Below are positions 35,678 to 45,089 of a stretch of DNA of 64,000 nt, one piece after another; within the stretch, counting starts at the first letter, position 1; the number at the start of each line of letters is the position of its first letter. The stretch covers positions 992,001 through 1,056,000 of the forward strand of contig NZ_JBAWKC010000001.1 of assembly GCF_044003965.1 (NCBI RefSeq). Direction: 5' to 3'. Both the position numbers and the translations under genes were made by a program. The DNA is from Yeosuana aquiaggeris. GTDB lineage: Bacteria; Bacteroidota; Bacteroidia; Flavobacteriales; Flavobacteriaceae. The notes under the pieces are model-generated. The model was not told the DNA's origin, ran no database searches, and worked only from the letters and a program-made list of their open reading frames with translations.

Positions 35678-36871
35678 ATGCATACCTTATTTAACAACAT
35701 AAAAGGAGATCGATTAATCTGGGCAATTGTAGCGTTGCTAGCTATTTTCTCGTTTCTACCTGTATATAGTGCTGCAAGTAATTTGGCTTATTCTGGTGGA
35801 AATGGAAGTACCTTTTCATTTTTTGTGAAACATTTTATGCATCTGTTTTTAGGTTTTTCAATTATGTATGGTGTACATAAAATTCCTTACAGATATTTTA
35901 GAGGATTGTCTTTAATAATGATTCCCATCGTGCTTATTTTATTAATAGTGACCATGTTTCAGGGAATTACCATTGATGGGGCAAATGCTAGTAGATGGAT
36001 ACAAATTCCAATTGTAGGAATGTCATTTCAAACATCAACATTAGCATCCGTGGTTCTTATGGTTTATGTGGCAAGATATATGTCAAAAATAAAAGATAAG
36101 GACATCACTTTTAAATCAACTATTTTACCCTTATGGTTGCCAGTATTTCTTATCTTAATACTCATTTTACCTGCCAATTTCTCAACGGCGGCTATCATGT
36201 TTGTTATGGTGGCTATGTTAGTTTTTCTGGGAGGTTATCCTATTAAGTATTTACTTGTTATTTTGGGTTCCGGAGTCATCGCATTAGCATTATTTATTTT
36301 AGTGGCTAAAGCATTTCCGGATGCTATGCCTAACCGGGTTGATACTTGGATGAGCCGATTGGATAGTTTTACCAATGGAGAAGATAGCGAAGCTGATTAT
36401 CAGATTGAAAAAGCAAAAATAGCTATTGCATCTGGTGGTATACAGGGAGTTGGCCCTGGGAAAAGTATTCAAAAGAATTTTTTACCTCAATCGTCTTCTG
36501 ATTTTATTTTTGCAATAATTATTGAAGAATATGGGTTGATTGGTGGACTTTCTCTCATCATTTTATATATGTGGCTACTTATTAGAATTGTCATTGTGGC
36601 TCAAAAAGCAGATACTATGTTTGGAAAGTTGTTAGTCCTTGGTGTTGGGCTTCCCATAGTTTTTCAGGCGATGATCAATATGGGCGTTGCGGTGGAATTA
36701 TTTCCTGTTACAGGTCAAACCTTACCGCTTATAAGCAGCGGGGGGACATCTATCTGGATGACCTGTTTGGCAATAGGTATCATACTGAGCGTGAGTGCTA
36801 AACGAGAAGAAATTAAAGAGTTTGAAAATAGTGAGGATAATCCATTAGAAATTTTGTCAGAAGCATTATAA
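35678..36871 (+). CDS. ftsW: Septal peptidoglycan polymerase FtsW (SEDS family)
   Basis: An integral membrane glycosyltransferase that polymerises lipid II at the septum with FtsI. About ten hydrophobic helices fill 397 residues. SEDS motifs are visible: GANASRWIQIP (about 104-114) and the C-terminal block FPVTGQTLPLISSGGTS (about 342-358). Also visible is the loop GIQGVGPGKSIQKNFLPQSS with the catalytic-region residues and DFIFAIIIEEYGLIG. It lies 19 bases before murG. The acidic C-terminal tail (about 370-397) is cytoplasmic. Confidence 0.96.
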   Translation: MHTLFNNIKGDRLIWAIVALLAIFSFLPVYSAASNLAYSGGNGSTFSFFVKHFMHLFLGFSIMYGVHKIPYRYFRGLSLIMIPIVLILLIVTMFQGITIDGANASRWIQIPIVGMSFQTSTLASVVLMVYVARYMSKIKDKDITFKSTILPLWLPVFLILILILPANFSTAAIMFVMVAMLVFLGGYPIKYLLVILGSGVIALALFILVAKAFPDAMPNRVDTWMSRLDSFTNGEDSEADYQIEKAKIAIASGGIQGVGPGKSIQKNFLPQSSSDFIFAIIIEEYGLIGGLSLIILYMWLLIRIVIVAQKADTMFGKLLVLGVGLPIVFQAMINMGVAVELFPVTGQTLPLISSGGTSIWMTCLAIGIILSVSAKREEIKEFENSEDNPLEILSEAL

Positions 36872-36890
36872 CAATTATAGATTAATAAAA

Positions 36891-37997
36891 GTGTCGAAAA
36901 AAAACGAAGCATACAGAATTATTCTTTCAGGAGGTGGAACAGGTGGGCATATCTATCCGGCTATTGCTATTGCGAATAGTTTAAAGGAAAGGTTTCCAAA
37001 TGCAGAGTTTTTATTTGTTGGGGCAAAAGATAGAATGGAAATGGAAAAAGTGCCTCAGGCTGGATATGATATTAGAGGTCTGTGGATTTCTGGTATTCAA
37101 AGACGGCTGACATTAAAAAATTTATTATTCCCATTTAAACTAATGAGTAGCCTGTGGAATGCCAGGAAAATTGTGAATTCCTTTAAGCCAGATATAGCCA
37201 TAGGTACCGGTGGTTTTGCTAGCGGCCCTTTATTGTTTGTGGCGGCTTCAAAAAAAGTGCCTTGTTTAATACAGGAACAGAATTCATTTCCGGGAATCAC
37301 CAATAAATTATTGGCTAAAAAGGTTCAGAAAATTTGTGTGGCATATGATAATTTAGAACGCTTTTTTCCAAAAGAAAAAATTATTAAAACAGGTAATCCG
37401 GTGCGGCAGGATTTACTTGATATAGAAAGCAAAATTGTTGAAGCAAAGGATTTTTTCAATCTGAGACATGGAAAATACACGCTTTTGGTATTAGGAGGAA
37501 GTTTAGGTGCAAGAAACATCAATGATTTAATTGAGAAGAAATTAGATTTTCTGGATACTCAAAATGTTCAGGTTATATGGCAGTGTGGTAATTTATATTA
37601 TCCCCAATACAAGATATACAGCAATACCAAAGATATTCAGGTCTATCCGTTTTTAAATAATATGGATTTTGCTTATGCTGCGGCAGATATTATCATATCA
37701 AGAGCAGGTGCAAGTTCAGTATCTGAATTGTGTATTGTAGGAAAGCCAGTAATTTTTGTTCCATCACCAAATGTAGCAGAAGACCATCAAACCAAAAATG
37801 CGCTAGCTATTGTTGATAAACAGGCCGCATTACTCATAAAGGAAGAAGATTTAGAGGTTGATTTTGAAAACATTTTTTCGAAATTAATTCAATCACCAGA
37901 AAAACAAAAAGAGTTAGGGTCAAATATTAAAAAATTAGCATTAGTCAATGCTACGAATGATATAACCAATGAAGTTATTAAACTTCTAAAAAAATAA
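36891..37997 (+). CDS. murG: Lipid II synthase, UDP-GlcNAc transferase MurG
   Basis: A peripheral glycosyltransferase that converts lipid I into lipid II on the inner face of the membrane. The N-terminal GGGTGGHIYPAIAIA (about 15-29), the LVLGGSLGARNIND loop (about 200-213) and the UDP-GlcNAc site ISRAGASSVSEL (about 263-274) are clear. The 368 residues are normal. The start is GTG at 36891; the next ATG is too far into the conserved sequence. It is followed one base later by murC. Confidence 0.97.
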   Translation: MSKKNEAYRIILSGGGTGGHIYPAIAIANSLKERFPNAEFLFVGAKDRMEMEKVPQAGYDIRGLWISGIQRRLTLKNLLFPFKLMSSLWNARKIVNSFKPDIAIGTGGFASGPLLFVAASKKVPCLIQEQNSFPGITNKLLAKKVQKICVAYDNLERFFPKEKIIKTGNPVRQDLLDIESKIVEAKDFFNLRHGKYTLLVLGGSLGARNINDLIEKKLDFLDTQNVQVIWQCGNLYYPQYKIYSNTKDIQVYPFLNNMDFAYAAADIIISRAGASSVSELCIVGKPVIFVPSPNVAEDHQTKNALAIVDKQAALLIKEEDLEVDFENIFSKLIQSPEKQKELGSNIKKLALVNATNDITNEVIKLLKK

Positions 37998-37998
37998 T

Positions 37999-39351
37999 AT
38001 GAATCTTAATAACATACATAATGTTTATTTAATTGGGATAGGAGGTATTGGAATGAGCGCCTTAGCAAGATACTTTTATGCTAATAACAAGCAGGTTGCA
38101 GGTTATGATAAGACTCCAACTGAATTAACAGAAAGTCTGATTGCTAATGGTATCGATGTTCATTTTGAAGATTCTGTACAAAAAATAGATGTTAGGTTTT
38201 TAAATAAAGATAAGACCTTGGTAATTTATACTCCGGCGGTGCCTAGTAGCCATAAACAATTGGAGTATTTTAAAAATAAAGGAATTAAAGTATTAAAAAG
38301 ATCTCAGGTTTTGGGTTTAATTACCGAGCAGACCTTTTGTTTGGCCATTGCGGGTACCCATGGTAAAACCACTACAACCAGTATACTAGGGCATTTAATG
38401 TATGAATGTAATGTGCCACTTACAGCTTTTTTAGGAGGTATAAGTGAGAATTATAATTCTAATCTGATCATTAACGGAACAGAAGTTACGGTCGTGGAGG
38501 CAGATGAATTTGACAGGTCTTTCTTAACCTTGTCACCAGATATGGCTTGTATCACATCAATGGATGCAGATCATCTTGATATTTATGGAGATGCTTCAGA
38601 GTTAAAAAAATCATTTGAAGATTTCTCTAAAAGAGTTAAAAGCAACGGAAAATTGTTTGTTAGAAATGGTCTTCCATTAAAAGGAATAACCTATGGAATT
38701 GAAGATAATTCGGATTATTCCGTTCAAAATATAAAAATAAAAAATGGCACCTATGTTTTTGATGTGAAGACACCAAAAACAGTGCTTGAAAATTTTCAAT
38801 TTAACCTGCCCGGTAGACATAATTTGTCGAATGCATTAATAGCCTTAGCGATGGCTGTAGAGTACGGTTGCCCTTACCGGCAGCTCGCTAAGGCATTAGC
38901 ATCTTATAGAGGGGTTAAAAGGAGGTTTACCTATCATATTAAAACCGAAAACTTTGTTTTTATTGATGATTATGCGCATCATCCTGAAGAAATTAATGCC
39001 GTGTATCAAGCGGTGCGTGAAATGTACCCAGGAAAAAAAATATTAGCAATTTTTCAACCGCATTTATTTAGTAGAACGAGAGATTTTGCTGATGATTTCG
39101 CAAAAAGTTTATCTCAGTTTGATGAGATAATGCTACTTGATATTTATCCTGCAAGAGAATTACCAATTGAAGGCATAACCTCAGAATGGTTATTGAAAAA
39201 AATTACAAATCCAAATAAGCAGTTAACTAGTAAGACTGAGATATTACATAAAATTCATAAAAGTAATGCTCAAGTTTTACTGACTATTGGGGCTGGTGAT
39301 ATTGGGGAAGAAGTTAAACATATAAAAAAGGAATTTAGCGTTGCGAGTTAA
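37999..39351 (+). CDS. murC: UDP-N-acetylmuramate-L-alanine ligase
   Basis: This catalyses the first amino acid addition to UDP-MurNAc. The Rossmann-like N-terminus GIGGIGMSALARY (about 13-25) and the ATP loop AGTHGKTTTTS (about 118-128) are present. Further motifs are ADEFDRSFL (about 166-174), FIDDYAHHPEEI (about 318-329) and FQPHLFSRT (about 352-360). The 450 residues match. Its end overlaps the TTG start of ftsQ by 11 bases. Confidence 0.97.
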   Translation: MNLNNIHNVYLIGIGGIGMSALARYFYANNKQVAGYDKTPTELTESLIANGIDVHFEDSVQKIDVRFLNKDKTLVIYTPAVPSSHKQLEYFKNKGIKVLKRSQVLGLITEQTFCLAIAGTHGKTTTTSILGHLMYECNVPLTAFLGGISENYNSNLIINGTEVTVVEADEFDRSFLTLSPDMACITSMDADHLDIYGDASELKKSFEDFSKRVKSNGKLFVRNGLPLKGITYGIEDNSDYSVQNIKIKNGTYVFDVKTPKTVLENFQFNLPGRHNLSNALIALAMAVEYGCPYRQLAKALASYRGVKRRFTYHIKTENFVFIDDYAHHPEEINAVYQAVREMYPGKKILAIFQPHLFSRTRDFADDFAKSLSQFDEIMLLDIYPARELPIEGITSEWLLKKITNPNKQLTSKTEILHKIHKSNAQVLLTIGAGDIGEEVKHIKKEFSVAS

Positions 39352-40060
39352 TTGGAACTACATAAAAATGATTGTATTGCTTGGGGCAGTAGCATTCTTA
39401 TTTGCGTTTTCTACAAAAAGAAATGCAGTTAGAAAGGTGTCTGAGGTTGATATTCACTTTATAGGAGAAAATAACCTTTTTGTGACTCATGAAACTGTTA
39501 GTAAATTGTTAATACAAAATCAACGTACTGTTAAAAATTTGGCTAAAAACACTTTAGATTTGAATCAATTAGAAAAGTCCCTTAATTCTAACCCTATGAT
39601 TAAATCAGCTGAAGTGTATGTTACTGTAAATGGTGCAGTTAAGGCTGAGATTAAGCAAAAAAAACCTATAGCAAGAGTGAGCACTAAGGAGTCTTATTAT
39701 ATTGATGATGACGGTTTGTATATGCCATTGTCAAGTAATTTTACGGCAAGAGTGCCTTTGGTTACTGGTTTTATAAAAAGGAATGATTTAAAAAATGTCT
39801 ATACAGTTGCTAATAAAATTAAAGATGATGAGTTTCTAATGAAAAATGTTATTGAAATTCGTCAAGATTTTGACCATACAATTTATTTAAAACTACGTCA
39901 GTGTAACTTCGAAGTAAAACTTGGTAGTGTCAGTTCTCTGGATAAAAAAATCAATAACCTCAAAGCCTTCTATCAAAAAAACCTACATGATAAAACACTT
40001 AATAATTACAGTAAGGTCAACTTACAATTTGATAATCAGGTAGTATGTACCAAAACATAA
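39341..40060 (+). CDS. ftsQ: Cell division protein FtsQ
   Basis: A bitopic divisome protein that binds FtsL/FtsB. One membrane segment (about 10-25, MIVLLGAVAFLFAFS) is followed by a POTRA-like region (about 37-110) and a beta domain. Sequence conservation of FtsQ is low; the assignment leans on topology, size (239 residues) and position between murC and ftsA. The start is TTG at 39341, inside the murC end: the in-frame ATG at 39368 would remove the cytoplasmic residues before the helix. The ftsA ATG follows after three bases. Confidence 0.92.
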   Translation: MRVNWNYIKMIVLLGAVAFLFAFSTKRNAVRKVSEVDIHFIGENNLFVTHETVSKLLIQNQRTVKNLAKNTLDLNQLEKSLNSNPMIKSAEVYVTVNGAVKAEIKQKKPIARVSTKESYYIDDDGLYMPLSSNFTARVPLVTGFIKRNDLKNVYTVANKIKDDEFLMKNVIEIRQDFDHTIYLKLRQCNFEVKLGSVSSLDKKINNLKAFYQKNLHDKTLNNYSKVNLQFDNQVVCTKT

Positions 40061-40063
40061 ACA

Positions 40064-41371
40064 ATGGAGCATAATATAGCAGTAGGATTAGACATAGGTA
40101 CCACAAAAATTGTGGCCATGATTGGGCGTAAAAACGAATACGGCAAAGTAGAAATTCTGGGAATTGGAAAATCTAAAAGTCTTGGCGTTCATCGTGGTGT
40201 TGTAAATAACATTACTCAAACCATTCAATCTATACAACAGGCGGTTCAGGAAGCAGAAGCAGCTTCTGAAATCAAAATTGAAGGTGTAACCGTAGGTATT
40301 GCAGGTCAGCATATTCGTAGCCTTCAACATAGTGATTATATTACTAGAGCAAATTCTGATTTGGTTATTGATGAAAATGATATTGATAAACTGATCAATC
40401 AAGTACATAAGTTAGTAATGCTTCCAGGGGAAGAAATTATTCATGTATTGCCGCAAGAGTATAAGGTAGATGGTCAGGCTGAAATTAAGGAACCGATAGG
40501 TATGTATGGTGGTCGTTTGGAGGCTAATTTTCACGTTGTAGTTGGTCAAGTGTCTTCTATAAGAAATATTGGTCGTTGTGTGCAAAGTGCCGGATTAAAC
40601 TTAGAAGGTATCACTTTAGAGCCTTTGGCTTCAGCAAACGCAGTTTTAAGTCAAGAAGAGAAGGAAGCAGGAGTAGCCTTAATAGATATAGGAGGAGGAA
40701 CTACAGATTTAGCTATTTTTAGAGATGGTATAATTCGTCATACCGCTGTAATTCCTTTTGGAGGTAACGTCATTACAGAAGACATAAAAGAAGGGTGTTC
40801 TATTATTGAAAAGCAAGCGGAATTATTAAAAATAAAATTTGGTTCTGCGTGGCCAGGAGAAAACAAGGATAATGAAATTGTTTCCATTCCAGGGTTAAGA
40901 GGAAGAGAACCAAAAGAGATCACCTTAAAAAATCTTTCAAAAATTATACATGCTCGAGTAGTTGAGATTGTTGAACAGGTTTATGTAGAGATAAAAAATT
41001 ACGGACACGAAGAGCAGAAGAAAAAATTAATTGCCGGAATTGTTCTAACGGGTGGCGGTAGCCAATTAAAGCACTTAAAACAGCTAGTTGAATACATTAC
41101 AGGGATGGATACCAGAATAGGATATCCAAACGAGCATTTAGCGGGTGATAGTGATGAGGATGTAACTAGTCCGCTTTACGCAACAGCAGTTGGTTTGGTG
41201 CTTGATGGATTGAAACGTCATGAGCGAAAAAGAATGGAACAAATTGAAGAAAAAAAGAAAGATGATGCCAAACCTCAAGACATCATTGAAGAAAAACCAG
41301 TAAAAGAAAGAAGATCTTTTCTTGATAAGTTAACTGAACGGGTTAAGGACTTCTTAGATAACGCTGAATAG
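40064..41371 (+). CDS. ftsA: Cell division protein FtsA
   Basis: An actin-like ATPase that anchors FtsZ to the membrane. The phosphate-1 motif GLDIGTTKI (about 8-16), phosphate-2 ALIDIGGGTTDLAIF (about 204-218) and the adenosine motif LTGGGSQLKHL (about 327-337) are all present. The C-terminus is a charged linker ending in an amphipathic helix (LDKLTERVKDFLDN, about 420-433), the likely membrane-targeting sequence. The 435 residues are normal. An 80-base gap separates it from ftsZ. Confidence 0.97.
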   Translation: MEHNIAVGLDIGTTKIVAMIGRKNEYGKVEILGIGKSKSLGVHRGVVNNITQTIQSIQQAVQEAEAASEIKIEGVTVGIAGQHIRSLQHSDYITRANSDLVIDENDIDKLINQVHKLVMLPGEEIIHVLPQEYKVDGQAEIKEPIGMYGGRLEANFHVVVGQVSSIRNIGRCVQSAGLNLEGITLEPLASANAVLSQEEKEAGVALIDIGGGTTDLAIFRDGIIRHTAVIPFGGNVITEDIKEGCSIIEKQAELLKIKFGSAWPGENKDNEIVSIPGLRGREPKEITLKNLSKIIHARVVEIVEQVYVEIKNYGHEEQKKKLIAGIVLTGGGSQLKHLKQLVEYITGMDTRIGYPNEHLAGDSDEDVTSPLYATAVGLVLDGLKRHERKRMEQIEEKKKDDAKPQDIIEEKPVKERRSFLDKLTERVKDFLDNAE

Positions 41372-41451
41372 AAAAGAACACAAAATAAGATTAAATCAAC
41401 CATTGAATAACAAAAAGAAAATTTAGTATAAATACCAGTAAAACAGAATTT

Positions 41452-43407
41452 ATGAGCAGCAAAAAAGAATTCGAAAGTATAGCATTTGATTTACCAAAAA
41501 ATCAATCAAATGTGATTAAAGTTATTGGTGTTGGAGGCGGTGGCAGTAATGCTATCAATCACATGTTCCAACAAGGGATTAAAGGCGTAGATTTTTATAT
41601 CTGTAATACAGATGCCCAAGCGCTTCAAAATAGTGGTGTTCCCAATAAAATTCAATTAGGCCTTAATTTAACTGAAGGGTTGGGAGCTGGAGCTAACCCA
41701 GATATAGGTGAGCAATCTGCATTAGAAAGTTTTGATGACATTACCAATATGTTAGACTCTAATACCAAGATGGTTTTTATTACTGCAGGAATGGGGGGTG
41801 GAACCGGAACTGGCGCTGCTCCTATTATTGCTAAAATGGCTAAGGATTTAGATATTTTAACTGTGGGAATAGTAACTATGCCATTTCAATTTGAAGGAAA
41901 AATGCGAATTGAACAAGCGCAAACAGGTATTGAAAACTTAAGGTCAGTTGTTGATTCTTTAATTGTTATTAATAATAATAAGCTTCGTGAAGTTTATGGA
42001 AATCTTGGATTTAAAGCAGGTTTTTCAAAAGCTGATGAGGTATTATCTACCGCTGCTCGTGGTATTGCTGAAGTTATTACTCATCACTATACTCAAAATA
42101 TAGATTTACGTGATGCAAAAACCGTATTAAGTAATAGCGGAACGGCTATTATGGGGTCCGCTTTGGCATCAGGACAAAATAGAGCTCAGGATGCTATAAG
42201 AAAAGCATTGGATTCACCACTATTAAACGATAATAAAATTACCGGAGCCAAAAATGTATTGCTGCTTATTGTGTCTGGTTCTCACGAAATTACCATTGAT
42301 GAAATAGGTGAAATCAATGACCATATTCAAAATGAAGCGGGTCATGGTGCTAATATTATAATGGGTGTTGGTGAAGATGAATCTTTAGAAGAATCTATCG
42401 CGGTAACAATTATTGCCACAGGGTTTAACGTTGAACAACAAGATGAAATATCAAATACGGAAACTAAAAAAGTGGTTCATTCACTTGAGGATAATGAAAC
42501 CAGTGCAAAATTAAAGGAGCCCGTTATAATTGCCCCTGTTATTGAAATGGAAAAAACGGAGCCTCCTGTATTCAAACACGTTTTGGAAGTTGAAGATGCA
42601 GTTGAAGAGCAACATGTTGAGAAAACTACCATAGATGATAAAATAGAAAGTAAATTAGAAGAAATAGATTTAATTCCTACTTCTCAACTTATTAGAAATA
42701 TTAAGGTTGTTTATGAAGAAGTTAAAGCTAATTTCCAAGAAGAAGACGATTTCATAATAAAACCGGTTACCAAAATGACTGCTCCGGTAAATATTATTGA
42801 AGAAGAGATTGAAGAAGAACAACAAATCACGTTGACTTTTGATTTACCTCTTTCGGATTCATTTACAGAAAAAAGAGAAAATGTCATTGAATACAAATTG
42901 GAAGATGAAGAGGAAGTTAAGAAAATACCAGTGAATGATTATGTCGAGCTCATTACGGTTAATGAAACTAATGAAACAGGGGATGTTCGTTATGCTTTGG
43001 ATGATTATATTGAAATGGAATCTTCAATGAATAAACAACCAATTGTTAAGGAAGAAATAATTGAAGGTTATGATCAAGAAATTGTTTTTGAGAAAAAAGT
43101 TATAACTCCGGCACCGGCAAAAGAAACAGAAGAAGAAATTGATCCTGTTAACAGTCCAATATCTGACATGCTTAAAGAGCGTGCAGCCGAGCGTAGACGT
43201 AAAATGAAGGATTTCAATTATAAATTCAATAATGCCAAGATTGATGATATTGAAAAAGTTCCGGCTTATAAGCGCCAAGGAGTCGATTTAAAAGAAGTTC
43301 AGCATTCATCTGAGACGGACATGTCAAGAACAAGTATAGGATTGGATGATAATGATGAGATTCAATTAAGAAGTAATAATTCGTTTTTACACGATAATGT
43401 TGACTAA
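41452..43407 (+). CDS. ftsZ: Cell division GTPase FtsZ with a long acidic C-terminal linker
   Basis: FtsZ is the tubulin-like GTPase that forms the division ring. GTP-binding motifs are GGGGSNA (about 28-34) and the tubulin signature GMGGGTGTGAAP (about 113-124); the T7-loop Asp residues are in NIDLRDAKTVL. The GTPase and tubulin C-terminal domains end near 330, and the remaining ~320 residues are an acidic, E/I/V-rich linker, longer than in E. coli (383 residues in total). The FtsA-binding-type core motif KVPAYKRQGVDL lies about 45 residues before the end, followed by an extra tail. A terminator follows at 43438. Confidence 0.97.
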   Translation: MSSKKEFESIAFDLPKNQSNVIKVIGVGGGGSNAINHMFQQGIKGVDFYICNTDAQALQNSGVPNKIQLGLNLTEGLGAGANPDIGEQSALESFDDITNMLDSNTKMVFITAGMGGGTGTGAAPIIAKMAKDLDILTVGIVTMPFQFEGKMRIEQAQTGIENLRSVVDSLIVINNNKLREVYGNLGFKAGFSKADEVLSTAARGIAEVITHHYTQNIDLRDAKTVLSNSGTAIMGSALASGQNRAQDAIRKALDSPLLNDNKITGAKNVLLLIVSGSHEITIDEIGEINDHIQNEAGHGANIIMGVGEDESLEESIAVTIIATGFNVEQQDEISNTETKKVVHSLEDNETSAKLKEPVIIAPVIEMEKTEPPVFKHVLEVEDAVEEQHVEKTTIDDKIESKLEEIDLIPTSQLIRNIKVVYEEVKANFQEEDDFIIKPVTKMTAPVNIIEEEIEEEQQITLTFDLPLSDSFTEKRENVIEYKLEDEEEVKKIPVNDYVELITVNETNETGDVRYALDDYIEMESSMNKQPIVKEEIIEGYDQEIVFEKKVITPAPAKETEEEIDPVNSPISDMLKERAAERRRKMKDFNYKFNNAKIDDIEKVPAYKRQGVDLKEVQHSSETDMSRTSIGLDDNDEIQLRSNNSFLHDNVD

Positions 43408-43437
43408 AAAGACAACGATTTAATTTAATCTATTTTT

Positions 43438-43478
43438 AAAAATCCTAGAAGTTTCCCTCAGCTTTTGGGGTTTTTATT
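43438..43478 (+). terminator. Terminator of the dcw cluster after ftsZ
   Basis: AAAAATCCTAGAAG (43438-43451) can pair along all 14 positions with CTTTTGGGGTTTTT (43462-43475), counting five G-U pairs, around a 10-base loop. The 3' arm ends in the T-run. It lies 31 bases after the ftsZ stop. Confidence 0.65.
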
Positions 43479-43526
43479 ATTTTGAAATTTTGTAAAGCAG
43501 CAAATGGTCTAATCTTATTTTCTTAG

Positions 43527-43534
43527 TATCTTTG
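43527..43534 (+). promoter_or_regulatory. Candidate -7 box of yqeY
   Basis: TATCTTTG matches TAnnTTTG and is 24 bases upstream of the yqeY ATG. It is downstream of the ftsZ terminator, consistent with a separate transcript. No -33 TTG at the right distance. Confidence 0.5.
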
Positions 43535-43557
43535 CAATCCATTAATTATTTATAAAG

Positions 43558-44007
43558 ATGAGTTTACAACAAGATATAATGACTGCAATGAAAATTGCAA
43601 TGAAGGAGAAGAACACGACAGCTTTAACCGCGCTAAGAGCAGTAAAATCTGCCATTTTATTAGCACAAACAGAAAGTGGCGCTGTTGCTGAGTTAACAGA
43701 AGAACAGGAGATTAAAATACTTCAAAAACAAGTTAAGCAACGTAAAGATAGTGCTGCTATATATTTAGAACAGGGACGGGAAGATTTAGCATCTCCGGAA
43801 TTAGCAGAAGCAGAAGTTATCAGTCAGTTTTTACCTGAAGCCATGAGCGAGGAGGACATAACAAAAGTAGTTGTTGATGCCATTCAGAAGATTGGTGCTC
43901 AGGGGATGAAAGATATGGGTAAAGTTATGGGTATTGTGAGTGGAAAATTGGCTGGAAAGGCAGATGGTAAAACCATATCAAACATTGTAAAAGCTCAATT
44001 AGCTTAG
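43558..44007 (+). CDS. GatB/YqeY domain-containing protein
   Basis: The 149-residue protein corresponds to the YqeY family, which resembles the tRNA-interacting tail domain of the amidotransferase subunit GatB. Conserved elements are MKEKNTTALTALRAVKSAIL (about 14-33), ILQKQVKQRKDSAAIY (about 59-74), the QFLPEAMSEEDI region and KDMGKVMGIV (about 119-128). A cytoplasmic role in amide-aminoacyl-tRNA biology is suggested by the domain, but the function of stand-alone YqeY is unproven. It stands between ftsZ and tRNA-Arg, 25 bases upstream of the tRNA, so the two may share a transcript. Confidence 0.93.
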   Translation: MSLQQDIMTAMKIAMKEKNTTALTALRAVKSAILLAQTESGAVAELTEEQEIKILQKQVKQRKDSAAIYLEQGREDLASPELAEAEVISQFLPEAMSEEDITKVVVDAIQKIGAQGMKDMGKVMGIVSGKLAGKADGKTISNIVKAQLA

Positions 44008-44032
44008 AATCATTTTTTGTTAAAAAATAATT

Positions 44033-44106
44033 GGCTGCGTAGTTCAACTGGATAGAATATCAGATTTCGGCTCTGAGGGTTGGGGGTTCGAATCCCTTCG
44101 CGGTCA
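44033..44106 (+). tRNA. tRNA-Arg (TCG)
   Basis: The cloverleaf folds fully: acceptor GGCTGCG with CGCGGTC (two G-U pairs), D-arm GTTC/GAAT, anticodon stem TCAGA/TCTGA with loop TTTCGGC (anticodon TCG, reads CGA), T-arm GGGGG/CCCTT with TTCGAAT, discriminator A. No 3' CCA is encoded. Length 74 bases. Confidence 0.95.
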
Positions 44107-44112
44107 CAAAAA

Positions 44113-44144
44113 AGCTCAAACTTATTAAGTTTGAGCTTTTTTTG
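44113..44144 (+). terminator. Terminator after tRNA-Arg
   Basis: AGCTCAAACTT (44113-44123) pairs perfectly with AAGTTTGAGCT (44127-44137) around a 3-base loop and is followed by seven T's. It starts seven bases after the tRNA. Confidence 0.9.
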
Positions 44145-44232
44145 TTATTATTATTGATACTTTTAAAAAAACGCAATTAAATAAATTAACTGGTGTTTAA
44201 AATTTACATAAAACTAAATCGTTAAGTTTAAA

Positions 44233-45081
44233 ATGTTAAACATATACTACATACAAAATTATACAGTAGGGAGTAAAATTATTCTTGGGATATTCATCGC
44301 TTTATTATTGTATATGCTTATACAATTTGCCATAAAGTTGTTAGAAATGGGTTACGTTTTAAAAAATAAAAAGCCCTATTTTGTACATTTTTATACTTCT
44401 TTAAGAAAATTAAACCCACAGCAAAATGACATTTTAAAAAATCAATTTAGCTTTTTTAATAAACTTTCTGAAAAAGATAAAACCTTTTTTGAACACAGAG
44501 TGGCTTCATTTATTATTGATAAGGATTTTATTGGTAGAGGTGTTCAAATAACTGAAGAAATGAAAATTTTAGTAGCATCAACGGCCGTTATGTTAACCTT
44601 TGGATTCAGAGATTTTTATATTGGTTTGATACAAAAAATTGTTGTTTACCCCGAAAAGTTTTATTCAAAAACTAATAACAATTATCATAAAGGCGAATTC
44701 AATCCTAAATTAAAAACATTAGTTATTTCGTGGGCTGATTTTAAAACTGGTTATGAAAAGCCAAAAGATAATATTAATCTTGGCATTCATGAATTTGTGC
44801 ATGCTATACATTTAAATAGTTTAAACGAGCGAGACATAAGTTCTACAATATTTACTGATACTTTTGAGGAATTAACTGAATTACTCACTAAAAACCAGCT
44901 GTTAAGAGAAGAGTTAACTCAATCTCATTATTTAAGAAATTATGCTTTTACAAATCAGTTTGAATTTTTGGCGGTAACAATTGAAACTTTTATTGAAACG
45001 CCACAAGATTTTAAATTACAATTTCCTGAAGTTTATTACAAAATAAGACAGATGCTCAATTTTGATTTTGCAGGTTATTGA
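44233..45081 (+). CDS. Zinc-dependent peptidase of the MtfA (M90) family
   Basis: The metallopeptidase motif HEFVHAIH lies near residues 186-193 (HExxH), with a further conserved Glu in FEELTE (about 215-220) as third ligand, fitting the MtfA/M90 peptidase fold. One N-terminal membrane helix (about 14-34, IILGIFIALLLYMLIQF) suggests membrane anchoring, which distinguishes it from the cytoplasmic E. coli MtfA that binds the Mlc repressor. The 282 residues are in range for Bacteroidota homologues. The substrate is unknown. Downstream it converges with a small gene, with only eight bases between stops. Confidence 0.85.
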   Translation: MLNIYYIQNYTVGSKIILGIFIALLLYMLIQFAIKLLEMGYVLKNKKPYFVHFYTSLRKLNPQQNDILKNQFSFFNKLSEKDKTFFEHRVASFIIDKDFIGRGVQITEEMKILVASTAVMLTFGFRDFYIGLIQKIVVYPEKFYSKTNNNYHKGEFNPKLKTLVISWADFKTGYEKPKDNINLGIHEFVHAIHLNSLNERDISSTIFTDTFEELTELLTKNQLLREELTQSHYLRNYAFTNQFEFLAVTIETFIETPQDFKLQFPEVYYKIRQMLNFDFAGY

Positions 45082-45089
45082 AATGGTTT

